Assembly: GCF_900177545.1 (NCBI RefSeq)
Contig: NZ_FXBQ01000001.1
Location: 434,001 to 498,000 of the forward strand
Source: Maritimibacter sp. HL-12
Lineage (GTDB): Bacteria; Pseudomonadota; Alphaproteobacteria; Rhodobacterales; Rhodobacteraceae
DNA: 64,000 nt
Direction: 5' to 3'
Positions within the stretch are counted from its first letter, which is position 1; the number at the start of each line of letters is the position of its first letter. The position numbers and the translations under genes are program-made. This document shows positions 32,862 through 41,908 of this stretch, piece after piece. The notes under the pieces were generated by a model, which saw only the letters and a list, made by a program, of their open reading frames with translations, ran no database searches and was not told the DNA's origin.

Positions 32862-33482
32862 TCAGTGGCCCTGGGACTGGTTCAGGAAATGGCTGAGATC
32901 GTCGCTCAACCGATCGCCGAAAGCGCTGCGCTTGCGGCTGACATGGGCGAAGTAGAGATCAAGCCCGTAAAGACCCAGCGCAAGGCCGATGCCGCCAGCA
33001 AGGATCAGCGGTTGGCCCTGTGCATAGGCAACCATGCCGGACAGACCGAGGATGACCGCGTGGGCGACAAGCCAGCGCGGCACCCGCGGGCGGACCCCCT
33101 CTGGCCAATAGAACCGGGGCGGGTTCTGGCCGAACTCGGCGCGATAGGCGGCGCGGGTTTCGTGGTAGGCCCGTGCCGCGCCGAGCATGCGGGTGGCGTC
33201 GTCGAGCGGCAAGGCCTTGCCGACAACACCGTTGCAGAACAATGCGTATTCAGGGCTTTGGGCGTGCATCTGCCAGGCCCGACGAATTTGCGGCGGAACC
33301 ACGCGGGGCGCGTCGGTGATCGCGGCCAGATACAGAAAGCGGCGGTATTCCATCTCGATCTCGCGCGCCTCGGAAAGCGGCAGATCGCTCGCCAGTGCCA
33401 GCGCGCAGTGGAATTCGCGCCCGTCGCGCGTGGCCGGCAGCGGGGCCATGCGGATGCGGCTCCAAAGGAGCGAATCTGTCAT
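32862..33482 (-). CDS. Unknown protein with GRDP-like helical domain and two membrane helices
   Basis: 206 aa. The N-terminal part (EMEYRRFLYLAAI...VVPPQIRRAWQMHAQSPEYALFC) resembles the glycine-rich-domain-containing (GRDP-like) helical module, in which a Pro-Pro, Trp-xx-His and Tyr-xx-Phe-Cys pattern recurs. After FYWPEGVRPRVPRW come two hydrophobic helices (about 140-175) and a charged C-terminus. The start at 33482 is uncertain; an in-frame ATG at 33521 would add 13 residues. It is divergent from purD. Function is unknown, and the domain link is from recalled pattern only. Confidence 0.6.
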   Translation of the reverse strand: MTDSLLWSRIRMAPLPATRDGREFHCALALASDLPLSEAREIEMEYRRFLYLAAITDAPRVVPPQIRRAWQMHAQSPEYALFCNGVVGKALPLDDATRMLGAARAYHETRAAYRAEFGQNPPRFYWPEGVRPRVPRWLVAHAVILGLSGMVAYAQGQPLILAGGIGLALGLYGLDLYFAHVSRKRSAFGDRLSDDLSHFLNQSQGH

Positions 33483-33543
33483 CTCGCCGTTTCGGGGCGC
33501 GGATTTCTTGGCGCTGAACATCTGGGTTGCCACTCGACTCGGG

Positions 33544-33572
33544 TTGTCTCGGAACCGTCTTGGGCATAGACC
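33544..33572 (+). promoter_or_regulatory. Possible promoter of purD
   Basis: TTGTCT (33544-33549) and TAGACC (33567-33572) are 17 bp apart and lie 34 bp before the purD ATG. The match to consensus is moderate. No purine riboswitch-like structure is evident. Confidence 0.35.
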
Positions 33573-33606
33573 CTGCCACAAAAATGCGACCACAAAAGGG
33601 CGGGCG

Positions 33607-34869
33607 ATGAACATTCTTATCCTCGGTGGCGGCGGGCGCGAACACAGCCTTGCCTGGGCGGCGAAGCAGAACCCGAAATGCGACCGCCTGATCGTCGCCC
33701 CGGGCAATGCCGGGATCGCCGAGATCGCCGAATGCGCCGAACTCGACATCGAGGATGGCGGCGCGGTGGCGGAGTTCTGCGTCGAGAACGCCATCAACTT
33801 CGTTATCATCGGCCCCGAGGCCCCTCTGGCGGCGGGGGTGGCCGACCGGCTGGCCGAGGCGGGTGTGCTCGCCTTCGGTCCAAGTGCGGCGGCGGCCCGG
33901 CTGGAGGCCTCGAAAGCCTTCACCAAGGAGATCTGCGACGTCGCGGGGGCGCCCACGGCGGCTTGGGCACGGTTTACCGATGCAGAGGCGGCGAAGACCT
34001 ACATCCGCGCGCAGGGCGCACCGATCGTGGTCAAGGCCGACGGGCTCGCCGCCGGCAAGGGCGTGATCGTCGCCGAGGACGAGGCCGGCGCACTGGCCGC
34101 CATCGACGAGATGTTCTCCGGGGCGTTCGGCGATGCCGGGGCGGAAGTGGTCGTCGAAGAGTTCATGACCGGTGAGGAGGCGAGCTTTTTCGTGCTCTGC
34201 GATGGCGAGAACCTGCTGCCGATCGGCACCGCGCAGGATCACAAGCGCGTCGGCGAAGGCGACACCGGGCCCAATACAGGCGGCATGGGGGCCTATTCCC
34301 CTGCCCCGGTGCTGACCGAGGCCGTTGCCGCGCGCGCGATGGACGAGATCATCCGCCCGACGATGAAGGTGATGGCCGAGCGCGGGATGCCCTACCGGGG
34401 GGTGCTCTATGCCGGCCTGATGATCGAGAACGGCCAGCCGCGCCTGGTGGAATACAACGTCCGCTTCGGCGATCCGGAGTGCCAGGTGCTGATGATGCGG
34501 CTCGGCGCGCAGGCGCTCGACCTGATGCTGGCGGCCGCCGAGGGGCGGCTGGGCGCGGCGCAGGCGATCTGGGCCGACGATCACGCGATGACGGTGGTGA
34601 TGGCGGCGCGGGGGTACCCCGGCGCCTACGAGAAGGGCAGCGAGATCCGCGGGTTGGAGCGGGTCGCGGAGGACTCGCGCCACATGGTGTTTCACGCTGG
34701 AACCGCCGAGGTGGCGGGCCGCGTCACCGCCACCGGCGGCCGGGTGCTCAACGTGACCGCGCGCGGGGCCAGCCTTGCCGAAGCGCAACGCGAGGTCTAC
34801 GCGATGGTCGACCGGATCGACTGGCCAGAGGGGTTCTGCCGCCGCGATATCGGCTGGCGGGCGTTGTGA
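33607..34869 (+). CDS. purD: Phosphoribosylamine-glycine ligase (GAR synthetase)
   Basis: Second step of purine synthesis: ATP-dependent joining of 5-phosphoribosylamine and glycine. The 420-aa protein has the N domain MNILILGGGGREHSLAW, the ATP-grasp region (QGAPIVVKADGLAAGKGV, GEEASFFVLCDG), the GPNTGGMGAYSPAP motif and the C domain VEYNVRFGDPE. Length and motif order are normal for PurD. It stands alone, divergent from an unrelated membrane protein and with no other pur gene near. Confidence 0.97.
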   Translation: MNILILGGGGREHSLAWAAKQNPKCDRLIVAPGNAGIAEIAECAELDIEDGGAVAEFCVENAINFVIIGPEAPLAAGVADRLAEAGVLAFGPSAAAARLEASKAFTKEICDVAGAPTAAWARFTDAEAAKTYIRAQGAPIVVKADGLAAGKGVIVAEDEAGALAAIDEMFSGAFGDAGAEVVVEEFMTGEEASFFVLCDGENLLPIGTAQDHKRVGEGDTGPNTGGMGAYSPAPVLTEAVAARAMDEIIRPTMKVMAERGMPYRGVLYAGLMIENGQPRLVEYNVRFGDPECQVLMMRLGAQALDLMLAAAEGRLGAAQAIWADDHAMTVVMAARGYPGAYEKGSEIRGLERVAEDSRHMVFHAGTAEVAGRVTATGGRVLNVTARGASLAEAQREVYAMVDRIDWPEGFCRRDIGWRAL

Positions 34870-35028
34870 ACTGCGGTTTCAGGAATGCGATCCTGTGGCC
34901 GCCAAAACAGCAGACTCCCTGCTTTGAAATTGCACGATTCCGATCTTTCTCTCCTGGCACCCCGTGGCAGGGGCGGCGACGCGCCAACGCCTCCAAGGTT
35001 TTTTCGGCGGTTCTGAAGGCAGGTGTCA

Positions 35029-35616
35029 ATGCGTGACCGCGACACGGTATGGACCGATTTTTTCCTCGCGGCCTTGAGCTTCGGGCTGGTCATCGCCCTG
35101 CCCGCGATCAACGGGGTGCCGGGGCTCTACGCGCTGTTGTTCGCCGCGCTCGGACTGGCCGCCCTGCTGGGCGGCATCTGGCACGGCTGGTTTTCCGGGG
35201 CGCAGGTCGGCCTCGGCGGGGCCATTTGGCTAGGCGTGCTGACCGCCATTGGCGGGGCAAATCTCGCGCTCTGGCTGATAGCGGCAGACCTTCTCGGGGC
35301 ACGAGGGTTGGTCCTGGTCGGCTGGGGCCAGTTGGCGGTGTTCCTCCTGCTCGCGCTCCTCGTCAGCCGCGGTTTCCTGCTTGCATCCGGCTTCAGCCTG
35401 CCGCCGGTGCTGCTGCTGCTCGCCGCACATGGCTGGAAGCTGGTCGAGGGCGGTGGCAGCGTTCATGCCTTCGGGCTGGCCGGGTTCGCCACCGCGCTCG
35501 CAGGTGCCGCGTTGCAGGCGGCCCGCATTGGCCTGCCGGCGCTCGGGCTCGGCCACAACGCGCTCTATCACCTGATGCAGGCACTCGCCCTCACGCTGGT
35601 GTTCTTCTCGGTTTGA
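35029..35616 (+). CDS. Unknown membrane protein with about seven helices
   Basis: 195-aa, very hydrophobic protein, almost wholly membrane helices with short loops. Polar marks are GGIWHGWFSG (about 46-55), AAHGWKLVEGGGSVHAFGLAG (130-150) and a terminal GHNALYHLMQAL. The conserved-looking His residues before the last helix recall the ceramidase/hemolysin-III superfamily layout, but this is only a visual likeness. ATG 35029 is chosen behind AAGGCAGG; GTG 35023 is an alternative. It lies 159 bp after purD. Confidence 0.65.
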   Translation: MRDRDTVWTDFFLAALSFGLVIALPAINGVPGLYALLFAALGLAALLGGIWHGWFSGAQVGLGGAIWLGVLTAIGGANLALWLIAADLLGARGLVLVGWGQLAVFLLLALLVSRGFLLASGFSLPPVLLLLAAHGWKLVEGGGSVHAFGLAGFATALAGAALQAARIGLPALGLGHNALYHLMQALALTLVFFSV

Positions 35617-35760
35617 GGGCCTGCACGGGGAATTGCCGGACCAGCTTTCCCGGCAGGCAGCCTCGGTATTCGCGGCTCCGGAGGAAACTGCGTCAATGCG
35701 CCGGCACGGGGCCATGGATGCTGAACCCACCGGGATCGAATGATATGTGCGGGGAAGAAG

Positions 35761-35835
35761 TGGCAGCCCGTAGGGGAATCGAACCCCTCTTTCCAGGTTG
35801 AAAACCTGGCGTCCTAACCGATAGACGAACGGGCC
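35761..35835 (-). tRNA. tRNA-Glu (anticodon TTC)
   Basis: On the minus strand the 75-nt sequence begins GGCCCGTTCGTCTATCGGTT, has anticodon stem CCAGG/CCTGG around the loop TTTTCAA (anticodon TTC), T-arm AGGGGTTCGATTCCCCT and ends with an encoded CCA. The acceptor stem pairs fully except for a G-T pair at position 1-72. Confidence 0.95.
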
Positions 35836-35853
35836 ACTCTGTCGGTGCGGCGG

Positions 35854-35882
35854 TTTCTAGGCAAAGGCCAAGGTGAGGGCAA
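35854..35882 (-). promoter_or_regulatory. Probable tRNA-Glu promoter
   Basis: On the minus strand TTGCCC (35882-35877) and TAGAAA (35859-35854) are 17 bp apart, and the -10 lies 18 bp before the tRNA 5' end. The remaining bases to 36103, between this site and recJ, show no gene. Confidence 0.5.
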
Positions 35883-36103
35883 GAGGATTCTTTTCGCCGC
35901 CGGAGAAAAAAACGGCCCGGCGGGACGGCCCGCGCCTGTGCCGCGATGGGAGCCGGTGTCACCAGGGAACGCCAGAAGGCCTTTTGGCGCGTTTTCGCAC
36001 GCCCGAACGCATCGTCCGGGCCGCGACCAGGGCGGTTGGTGCAGGGCCATCCAACCCGAACTTGCGCCCCCATATCCACCCGGGCGCAGGGCGGGCGGGC
36101 GTG

Positions 36104-37861
36104 TCAGGCTGGCGAGACCGGAGCGGCGTCTTCAAGCCGCAGCTGCGGCATCGTGCGACCGTTCCAGTGGTTGAGGTCAAGTCGCCCCGCGAGGTGGAAG
36201 CGCGCGCCGCCATGGCCGGAAAGCGCGGGGCCGAGGGGGGTATCGAAGGCGCCGAAGGCAATCGCTTCGAGGCGCGCCCCCAGACCGTCGGAAAACGCGA
36301 TCTTGAGGTGGTTCTGGCCCACCGGCTTGGCGAAGTCGATCGCCACGTCGGGGAAGGCGAAGCGCGGCGCGGGTGCGCCCGCGCCGAAGGGCCCGGCGGC
36401 CTCGATCTGCTCGATGAGGTCGACCGTCGCGGCGCCCGGCATCAAAAGCCCGTCGAGATCGAGCGCGCGCGGCCCCATCGCGCCGGCACCCTGCCGCGCC
36501 AGAAGGTCCGAGAGCCGCGCCATTGCCGGTTCGAGCTGGGCCCGCGTCAGGCTGAGCCCCGCCGCCATCTTGTGCCCGCCCCCGCGCGTGATCAGGCCTT
36601 CGGCGGCGAGTTTCTGAACCGCCGCGCCAAGGTCGATTCCGGTCACCGAGCGGCCCGACCCCTTGCCTTCGTCGGCCTCGAAGCCGATCACCACGGCGGG
36701 GCGGTGGGCGGCTTCCTTGAGCCGCGAGGCGACGATGCCGACGACACCGGGGTGCCAGCCATCCGCCGCCGCCCAGACCAGCGGCGCATCGAAGCCGCGC
36801 GCCTCGGCCTGCGCCAGCGCGCCCGCAAGCACGCCGGCTTCGATCTCGCGCCGCTCGCTGTTGAGTGCGTCGAGCCGTTCGGCCAAGGCCCGCGCCTCGT
36901 GCGGATCTGTGCTGGCGAGCAGGCGTGCACCGAGATCGGCCGCGCCGATCCGGCCGCCGGCATTGACCCTTGGCCCGAGCAGAAAGCCGAGGTGATAGGT
37001 GCTGGGCGCGGTGTTCATCCGCGCCACGTCGGCCAGCGCCACAAGGCCGGGGCGGGCGCGCCGCGCCATGATCTTGAGCCCCTGCACCACCAGCGCGCGG
37101 TTGGCCCCGACCAGCGGGGCCACGTCCGATACCGTCGCCAGTGCCACGAGATCGAGCAGCGCGATCAGGTCGGGCCCGGACCGCGCGGCTTCCCGCAGCC
37201 GCCGCCCGGCCTCGACCAGCAGCAGGAACACCACCCCCGCCGCGCAGAGATAACCGGGCGCATCCGCCTCGTCCTGCCGGTTCGGGTTCACCACCGCGAG
37301 CGCGGGCGGCAGGGTTTCGCCGCCGAGGTGGTGATCGAGCACCAGCACATCGGCACCCTTGGCCACGGCGGCGGCAATCGGCTCGTGCGAAAGTGTGCCG
37401 CAATCGACGCAGACGATCAGTCCGTGATCATCCGCGAGCATCTCCATCGCCGGCACGTTGGGGCCGTAGCCTTCCTCGATCCGGTCGGGGATATAGAGCG
37501 TGGGTGCCTGACCGAAGCCCCGCATCCAGTCGATCAGGAGCGCCGCGGAGGCGCCGCCGTCAACGTCGTAATCGGCGAAGATCGCAACCCGTTCGCCCTT
37601 GTTCATGGCACCGAGAAGCCGTTCGGCGGCGGCTTCCATGTCCTTCAATCCGCGCGGGTCTGGCAGGCTGTCGCGCAGCGTGGGGGCAAGGAAGGCCGCC
37701 GCCTCGGCCGCCTCGACGCCGCGCCGCGCCAGCACGGCACAGACGGCGCGCGGCAGGCCGGTGGCCTGTTCAAGCGCCTCGGCGTGGCGGGCGAGCTCGA
37801 TCGAGGGGCCGAGCCAGCGCCGCCCGGTGAGGCTGGAGTCAACGTCGAGAAAGGCAGACAT
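36104..37861 (-). CDS. recJ: Single-stranded-DNA-specific exonuclease RecJ
   Basis: 5'-3' single-strand exonuclease of recombination and mismatch repair. It is a DHH-family protein of 585 aa: motif I VAIFADYDVDG, VCVDCGT, the DHH motif LVLDHHLGG, YLCAAGVVF, GPRVNAGGR, and the DHHA1 motif GGGHKMAAG, followed by an OB-fold C-terminus. All metal-binding Asp/His positions appear intact. It is transcribed away from the methyltransferase gene 78 bp upstream on the same strand and toward tRNA-Glu. Confidence 0.96.
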   Translation of the reverse strand: MSAFLDVDSSLTGRRWLGPSIELARHAEALEQATGLPRAVCAVLARRGVEAAEAAAFLAPTLRDSLPDPRGLKDMEAAAERLLGAMNKGERVAIFADYDVDGGASAALLIDWMRGFGQAPTLYIPDRIEEGYGPNVPAMEMLADDHGLIVCVDCGTLSHEPIAAAVAKGADVLVLDHHLGGETLPPALAVVNPNRQDEADAPGYLCAAGVVFLLLVEAGRRLREAARSGPDLIALLDLVALATVSDVAPLVGANRALVVQGLKIMARRARPGLVALADVARMNTAPSTYHLGFLLGPRVNAGGRIGAADLGARLLASTDPHEARALAERLDALNSERREIEAGVLAGALAQAEARGFDAPLVWAAADGWHPGVVGIVASRLKEAAHRPAVVIGFEADEGKGSGRSVTGIDLGAAVQKLAAEGLITRGGGHKMAAGLSLTRAQLEPAMARLSDLLARQGAGAMGPRALDLDGLLMPGAATVDLIEQIEAAGPFGAGAPAPRFAFPDVAIDFAKPVGQNHLKIAFSDGLGARLEAIAFGAFDTPLGPALSGHGGARFHLAGRLDLNHWNGRTMPQLRLEDAAPVSPA

Positions 37862-37939
37862 AGCCAGACGTCTAGTGGATCCGGCCGGCCCTGACCAGCC
37901 TGCTCCCGGTTCAACCGGCGGGGGTCTGATCGCCTGCGG

Positions 37940-38668
37940 CTACCCCTCGTCCGGCGCAAAGATCGACTTGCGCCCGCGGATCTCCAGCATCCGGCGCGAG
38001 CGGGTGGTTTTTCCGTCCTTCGACACCAGCAGCACCGGCGCTTCCTTGAGCTTCTTCTCGATGACGATGACGGAATCGTGGAACTGCACCGATCCGACCT
38101 GCGACGCGGCGGGATGAAGCGGGAAGCGGTCGTCCTCGTCGGTATACCAGGAGTGCATCCGGTCGACGAGATCCTTGGCGGATTCGATCATGCTGGCGGG
38201 GTTGCGGAAGCCGCCGCCAAAACCCGGCCAGTAGCTGGTGTGGCTGTCTTCGACCACGTAAAGGCCGCCGTCCTTCAGGTGCGGCCAGAGGTGCGAAAAA
38301 CTTGCCTTCTGCTGGTGCATCATGTGGCCGCCATCGTCGATGATCAAATCGAACGGCCCGTGCGCCTCGGCCAGCGCCTTGAGAAAACCCGGATCGGCCT
38401 GGTCGCCGATCTCGATCTCGATACCGGGCTCGTCGAAACGCCGGCACCCCGGGTCGATATCGGCGAAGACGAGCTTCGCACCCGACCCGAAAAAGCCCTT
38501 CCACATCCCGATCGAGCCGCCTTCGAAGATCCCGATTTCGAGGAAGGCGATATCCGGACGCCCCTGCCATGGGCCAAGCAGGCGGTCGTAGAGATCGAGG
38601 TAATGCGCCATCTTGTAGATCGCGCGGGCATCGGTCCGGTCGAAGTAGTCGCGGAAATAATTCGGCAT
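37940..38668 (-). CDS. Class I SAM-dependent methyltransferase (sugar O-methyltransferase-like)
   Basis: 242-aa enzyme resembling MycE/ElmM-type sugar O-methyltransferases. An N-terminal helical part is followed by the SAM site FLEIGIFEGGSIGMWKGFF, the acidic strand-2 end (VFADIDPG) and the strand-4 motif DLIIDDGGHMMHQQ, whose Asp-Asp-His set binds metal in this group, then GGLYVVEDSHTSYWPGFGG. Met at 38668 (MPNYFRDYFDRTD) is the likely start; one 12 codons upstream is possible. It lies next to and divergent from the glycosylation cluster, which suggests that it methylates a glycan of that system. Confidence 0.82.
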   Translation of the reverse strand: MPNYFRDYFDRTDARAIYKMAHYLDLYDRLLGPWQGRPDIAFLEIGIFEGGSIGMWKGFFGSGAKLVFADIDPGCRRFDEPGIEIEIGDQADPGFLKALAEAHGPFDLIIDDGGHMMHQQKASFSHLWPHLKDGGLYVVEDSHTSYWPGFGGGFRNPASMIESAKDLVDRMHSWYTDEDDRFPLHPAASQVGSVQFHDSVIVIEKKLKEAPVLLVSKDGKTTRSRRMLEIRGRKSIFAPDEG

Positions 38669-38828
38669 CAGGTCTTTCGCGTTTGCGCAAGGATTGCGGC
38701 CCATAATGGAGACCCAAACCCCCGAGGCAAGCGATTTGCCCCGGTATCTGTTGTCAGCCGGAGCGCGGCTCGGCTACGAAGGATCAAGGGTTTGTGAGGT
38801 GCAAACGCGTGATGCCGACCGGGACGTG

Positions 38829-41141
38829 ATGACGGAAACCAAGCAAACAGCGCTCGAACTTGCGCTCGCATCGGCGGACGAGGCGTTTCGCGCGGGCCGG
38901 ATGGAAGCGGCGCTGGTGGCGCTCGGAGAGGCCCGCGCGCTTGGTGCCTCGGTGCGCCAGACCGCGCGCCAGGAGGCGCTTGCGCTCACCGCGCTCGGAC
39001 GCCACGGCCAGGCGGTGTCGGCCCTTCGCCCCTTGCTGAAGGCGGCTCCGAAGAATTACGACTATCTCAACCTCCATGGCGTAATGCTGAAACGGGCGGG
39101 CCGGCTTGCCGAGGCCCGGGAGGTTCTGCAACAGGCGGTGCGGCTGAAGCCCGGCGCGGTCGCGGCATGGCAGAACCTTGGCAACGTTCTGGAGGCGCTC
39201 GGCGAGATCGCGGGCGCGGCGAAAGCGTTTCGCAAGGGGATCGGCGTGGCCCCCACGTCAGCGGAGCTGTGGCGCCTGCATGGCCGGGCGCTTGCCGCGC
39301 TCGGCCAGATCCCCGAAGCGCTCGAAAGTGCGCGCAAGGCCCATGCGCTGGCACCGGACGATGCCGAGATTGCAGCCCTGCTGATCGACCTTCTGCAACG
39401 CGCAGGGTTTGACGACGAAGCCCGCACACTGGCCGAAGGTCTGCGCACCAAGGCCCCCGAAACGCCCGGTTTCACGGTGATCGAGGCGCGCCGGGCATTC
39501 CGCGCCGGGGACAGTGCCCGCGCGCTGGAACTGCTCGAAGCGCTGATCGCGCGCGACCCGGGCCACCTCGAAGGCAACCTGTTGCTCGCCCATGTGCTCG
39601 GCGATGGCGACCGCGCCGGGGCCAATGCCGCCTACGCGCGCGCCGTGGCGGCGCACCCGGACTCGCTCGTCGCGCTCAACCGCTGGATCGACAGCCTCGC
39701 GCGCAGCCGCTACGGCAGCGAGGTGGAGCACCTCGAAAACGCCTATGCCCAGGCGAAGCGGCTGATGGGCCGTTTTCCCGACAGGTTGCACGAGGCGGCG
39801 CGCGCGCTGCGCACCGTGCTGATGCGGGTGCTCGACGAAGAGCGTTTCGCCATGACCGGCACGCTCGACAGGCTCCTGCCGCGATGGCTGGCGGAGGGCA
39901 CCCATTCGGCGGTGCATTACGAGCTTGGGCAGGTGCAGACGCTGGACGACCGGCTGAAACTGGTCGAGTGGCACCGTGACTGGGGGCGCAAGGCCAGCGC
40001 CGGCATCCGCCCGGTTTGGGAAACATCGCTGCACGCGGCCTTTCCGGCCCCGCCGCTCGCCACCGGGCGCAAGCTCAGGATCGGCTTCATGTCGTCGGAT
40101 CTGCGCAACCACCCGGTGAGCTATTTCGCATTGCCGCTGCTTGAAGGCTATGACCGCGCGCGCGTGGAGGTGTTTTGCTACTCGTTCTACGAGCGCCCGC
40201 CCGACCGGGTGCAACAGCACATCGCGAAGCGGGTCACCGCCTTCCGGCACTGGCCGAAACGTCCCAACCAGCAGGTGGCCGAGGGCATCGCCGCCGACAA
40301 CCTCGACATGCTGTTCGAACTGGGTGGCTCTACGGCGATGAACAAGCTGATGGTCATGGCCCATCGCCCGGCGCGGATCGGGGCAAGCTGGCTCGGCTAT
40401 CCGCATTCGGCGGGGCTCGAACAGATCGACATGATCCTGACCGATCCCTACCTCCGCCCCGACGATCCGCGCCTGCTGATCGAACGGCCCTTCGAGATGC
40501 CCGAAAGCTGGGTGGCGATGTCGCGGATGTTCGGCGCGCATGAGATCGCCGAAGGCACGCCCGAGGCGCGCAAGGGCCACCTCACCTTCGGCACGGCGAA
40601 CAACCCCTACAAGTTCACCCCTGCCTGCCTCGATGCCTGGGCCGCGGTGCTGCGCGCGGTGCCCGGATCGCGCTTTGTGTTCCTTCGGCCAGAGGCCGGG
40701 GCGGTGAGCTTCATTGCCAACAGCCGAGCGGCCTTCGCGAAACGCGATGTCGATCCCGCGAGGCTCGACTTCATCGGCGTGCGCGGCGACCACATGCGCC
40801 ATTACAACGAGATCGACATCGCGCTCGACAGCCTGCCCCATGTCGGCGGCACCACCACCTGCGAAGCACTCTGGATGGGGGTGCCCACGGTGAGCCTCGT
40901 CGGCCCCGGCTTTCCCGAGCGGCTGAGCTATTCCAACCTGTCGAACGCAGGGCTGGGCGATCTGGCGGTGTTCTCGGTGGCCGATTACGTCGCCACCGCC
41001 GCCGCCCTGGCCGAAGACCGCGCCCGGCGCGAAGCTCTCCGACAGGGCCTGCGCGGGCAGATCCGCGCCAATCCTCTGGGCCAGCCGGAGCGGTTCACGA
41101 CAGCGTTCTACGATCTTGCACGAAAGGTGGCATCGGAATGA
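38829..41141 (+). CDS. TPR-repeat O-linked glycosyltransferase of the SPINDLY/OGT type (GT41)
   Basis: 770-aa protein: residues about 20-330 form tandem TPR helices (for example AWQNLGNVLEALGEIAGAAKAF), and the C-terminal half is a GT41 catalytic domain with KLRIGFMSSDLRNHPV, LFELGGSTAMNKL, ASWLGYPHSAGL, LTFGTANNPYKFTP and the nucleotide-binding VGGTTTCEALWMGVPTVSL. Such enzymes add a sugar to Ser/Thr (or Asn) of proteins in the cytoplasm. ATG 38829 is assumed; the frame is open to 38694. It overlaps rfbF by 4 bp, so it is first in the sugar-synthesis operon and is the likely consumer of the CDP-sugar or its derivative. Confidence 0.88.
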   Translation: MTETKQTALELALASADEAFRAGRMEAALVALGEARALGASVRQTARQEALALTALGRHGQAVSALRPLLKAAPKNYDYLNLHGVMLKRAGRLAEAREVLQQAVRLKPGAVAAWQNLGNVLEALGEIAGAAKAFRKGIGVAPTSAELWRLHGRALAALGQIPEALESARKAHALAPDDAEIAALLIDLLQRAGFDDEARTLAEGLRTKAPETPGFTVIEARRAFRAGDSARALELLEALIARDPGHLEGNLLLAHVLGDGDRAGANAAYARAVAAHPDSLVALNRWIDSLARSRYGSEVEHLENAYAQAKRLMGRFPDRLHEAARALRTVLMRVLDEERFAMTGTLDRLLPRWLAEGTHSAVHYELGQVQTLDDRLKLVEWHRDWGRKASAGIRPVWETSLHAAFPAPPLATGRKLRIGFMSSDLRNHPVSYFALPLLEGYDRARVEVFCYSFYERPPDRVQQHIAKRVTAFRHWPKRPNQQVAEGIAADNLDMLFELGGSTAMNKLMVMAHRPARIGASWLGYPHSAGLEQIDMILTDPYLRPDDPRLLIERPFEMPESWVAMSRMFGAHEIAEGTPEARKGHLTFGTANNPYKFTPACLDAWAAVLRAVPGSRFVFLRPEAGAVSFIANSRAAFAKRDVDPARLDFIGVRGDHMRHYNEIDIALDSLPHVGGTTTCEALWMGVPTVSLVGPGFPERLSYSNLSNAGLGDLAVFSVADYVATAAALAEDRARREALRQGLRGQIRANPLGQPERFTTAFYDLARKVASE

Positions 41142-41908
41142 AGGCAGTGATCCTCGCAGGCGGGCGCGGCACGCGGCTCGCGGAAGAAACCGGGCTGAGG
41201 CCCAAGCCGATGGTGGAAATCGGCGGGCGGCCGATCCTGTGGCACATCATGAAGATCTACGCTGCCCACGGGATCACCGATTTCATCATCTGCCTCGGCT
41301 ATCGCGGCTGGCAGATCAAGGACTACTTCCTGAACTATGCCCGGCGCGCCTCCGATCTCACCGTCGATCTCGCCACCGGTGCGGTGGATGTGCTGCGCCC
41401 CGGGGTGGAGCCATGGCGGGTGACGCTGATCGACACCGGCGAGGCCACCCAGACCGGCGGGCGGCTGAAGCGCGTGGGCCACCTGCTGGAGGGGGAAAGC
41501 GCCTTCTGCATGACCTATGGCGATGGCTTGGGCGATGTCGATATCACTGCCGCGATCGCCTTTCACGCGGCCCACGGGCGGGCGGCGACCGTCACCGCCG
41601 TGACCCCGCCGGGGCGCTTCGGCGCATTGGCGCGCGAGGATGAGCTTGTGCGGGCCTTCACCGAGAAGCCGGCGGGCGACGGCGGCACGATCAACGGCGG
41701 GTTCTTCGTGCTCTCGCCCGCCGTGCTCACCCGGATCGCGGGCGATGCGACGCATTGGGAGGATGCCCCGCTCAAGGGGCTGGCGGCGGATGGCGAGTTG
41801 ATGGCCTTCGAGCATCGCGGCTTCTGGCAGCCGATGGACACGCTGCGCGACCGCGACCAGCTCGAGGCGCTCTGGGCCGGGGGGCAGGCGCCTTGGAAGA
41901 CGTGGTAG
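41138..41908 (+). CDS. rfbF: Glucose-1-phosphate cytidylyltransferase
   Basis: Makes CDP-glucose from CTP and glucose 1-phosphate, the first step of CDP-deoxyhexose synthesis. The 256-aa protein has the nucleotidyltransferase signature LAGGRGTRLAEETGLRPKPM at residues 6-25, then GGRPILWHIMKIY and MTYGDGLGDVDI with the metal-binding Asp. The near-full similarity of this block to RfbF/DdhA sets it apart from dTDP- and UDP-specific relatives. It overlaps the gene before by 4 bp and the one after by a few bp. Confidence 0.94.
   Translation: MKAVILAGGRGTRLAEETGLRPKPMVEIGGRPILWHIMKIYAAHGITDFIICLGYRGWQIKDYFLNYARRASDLTVDLATGAVDVLRPGVEPWRVTLIDTGEATQTGGRLKRVGHLLEGESAFCMTYGDGLGDVDITAAIAFHAAHGRAATVTAVTPPGRFGALAREDELVRAFTEKPAGDGGTINGGFFVLSPAVLTRIAGDATHWEDAPLKGLAADGELMAFEHRGFWQPMDTLRDRDQLEALWAGGQAPWKTW

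Noticed and set aside
35873-37894. Long plus-strand frame opposite recJ
   Set aside because: Antisense shadow of an intact RecJ gene; no recognisable motif and no ribosome site.
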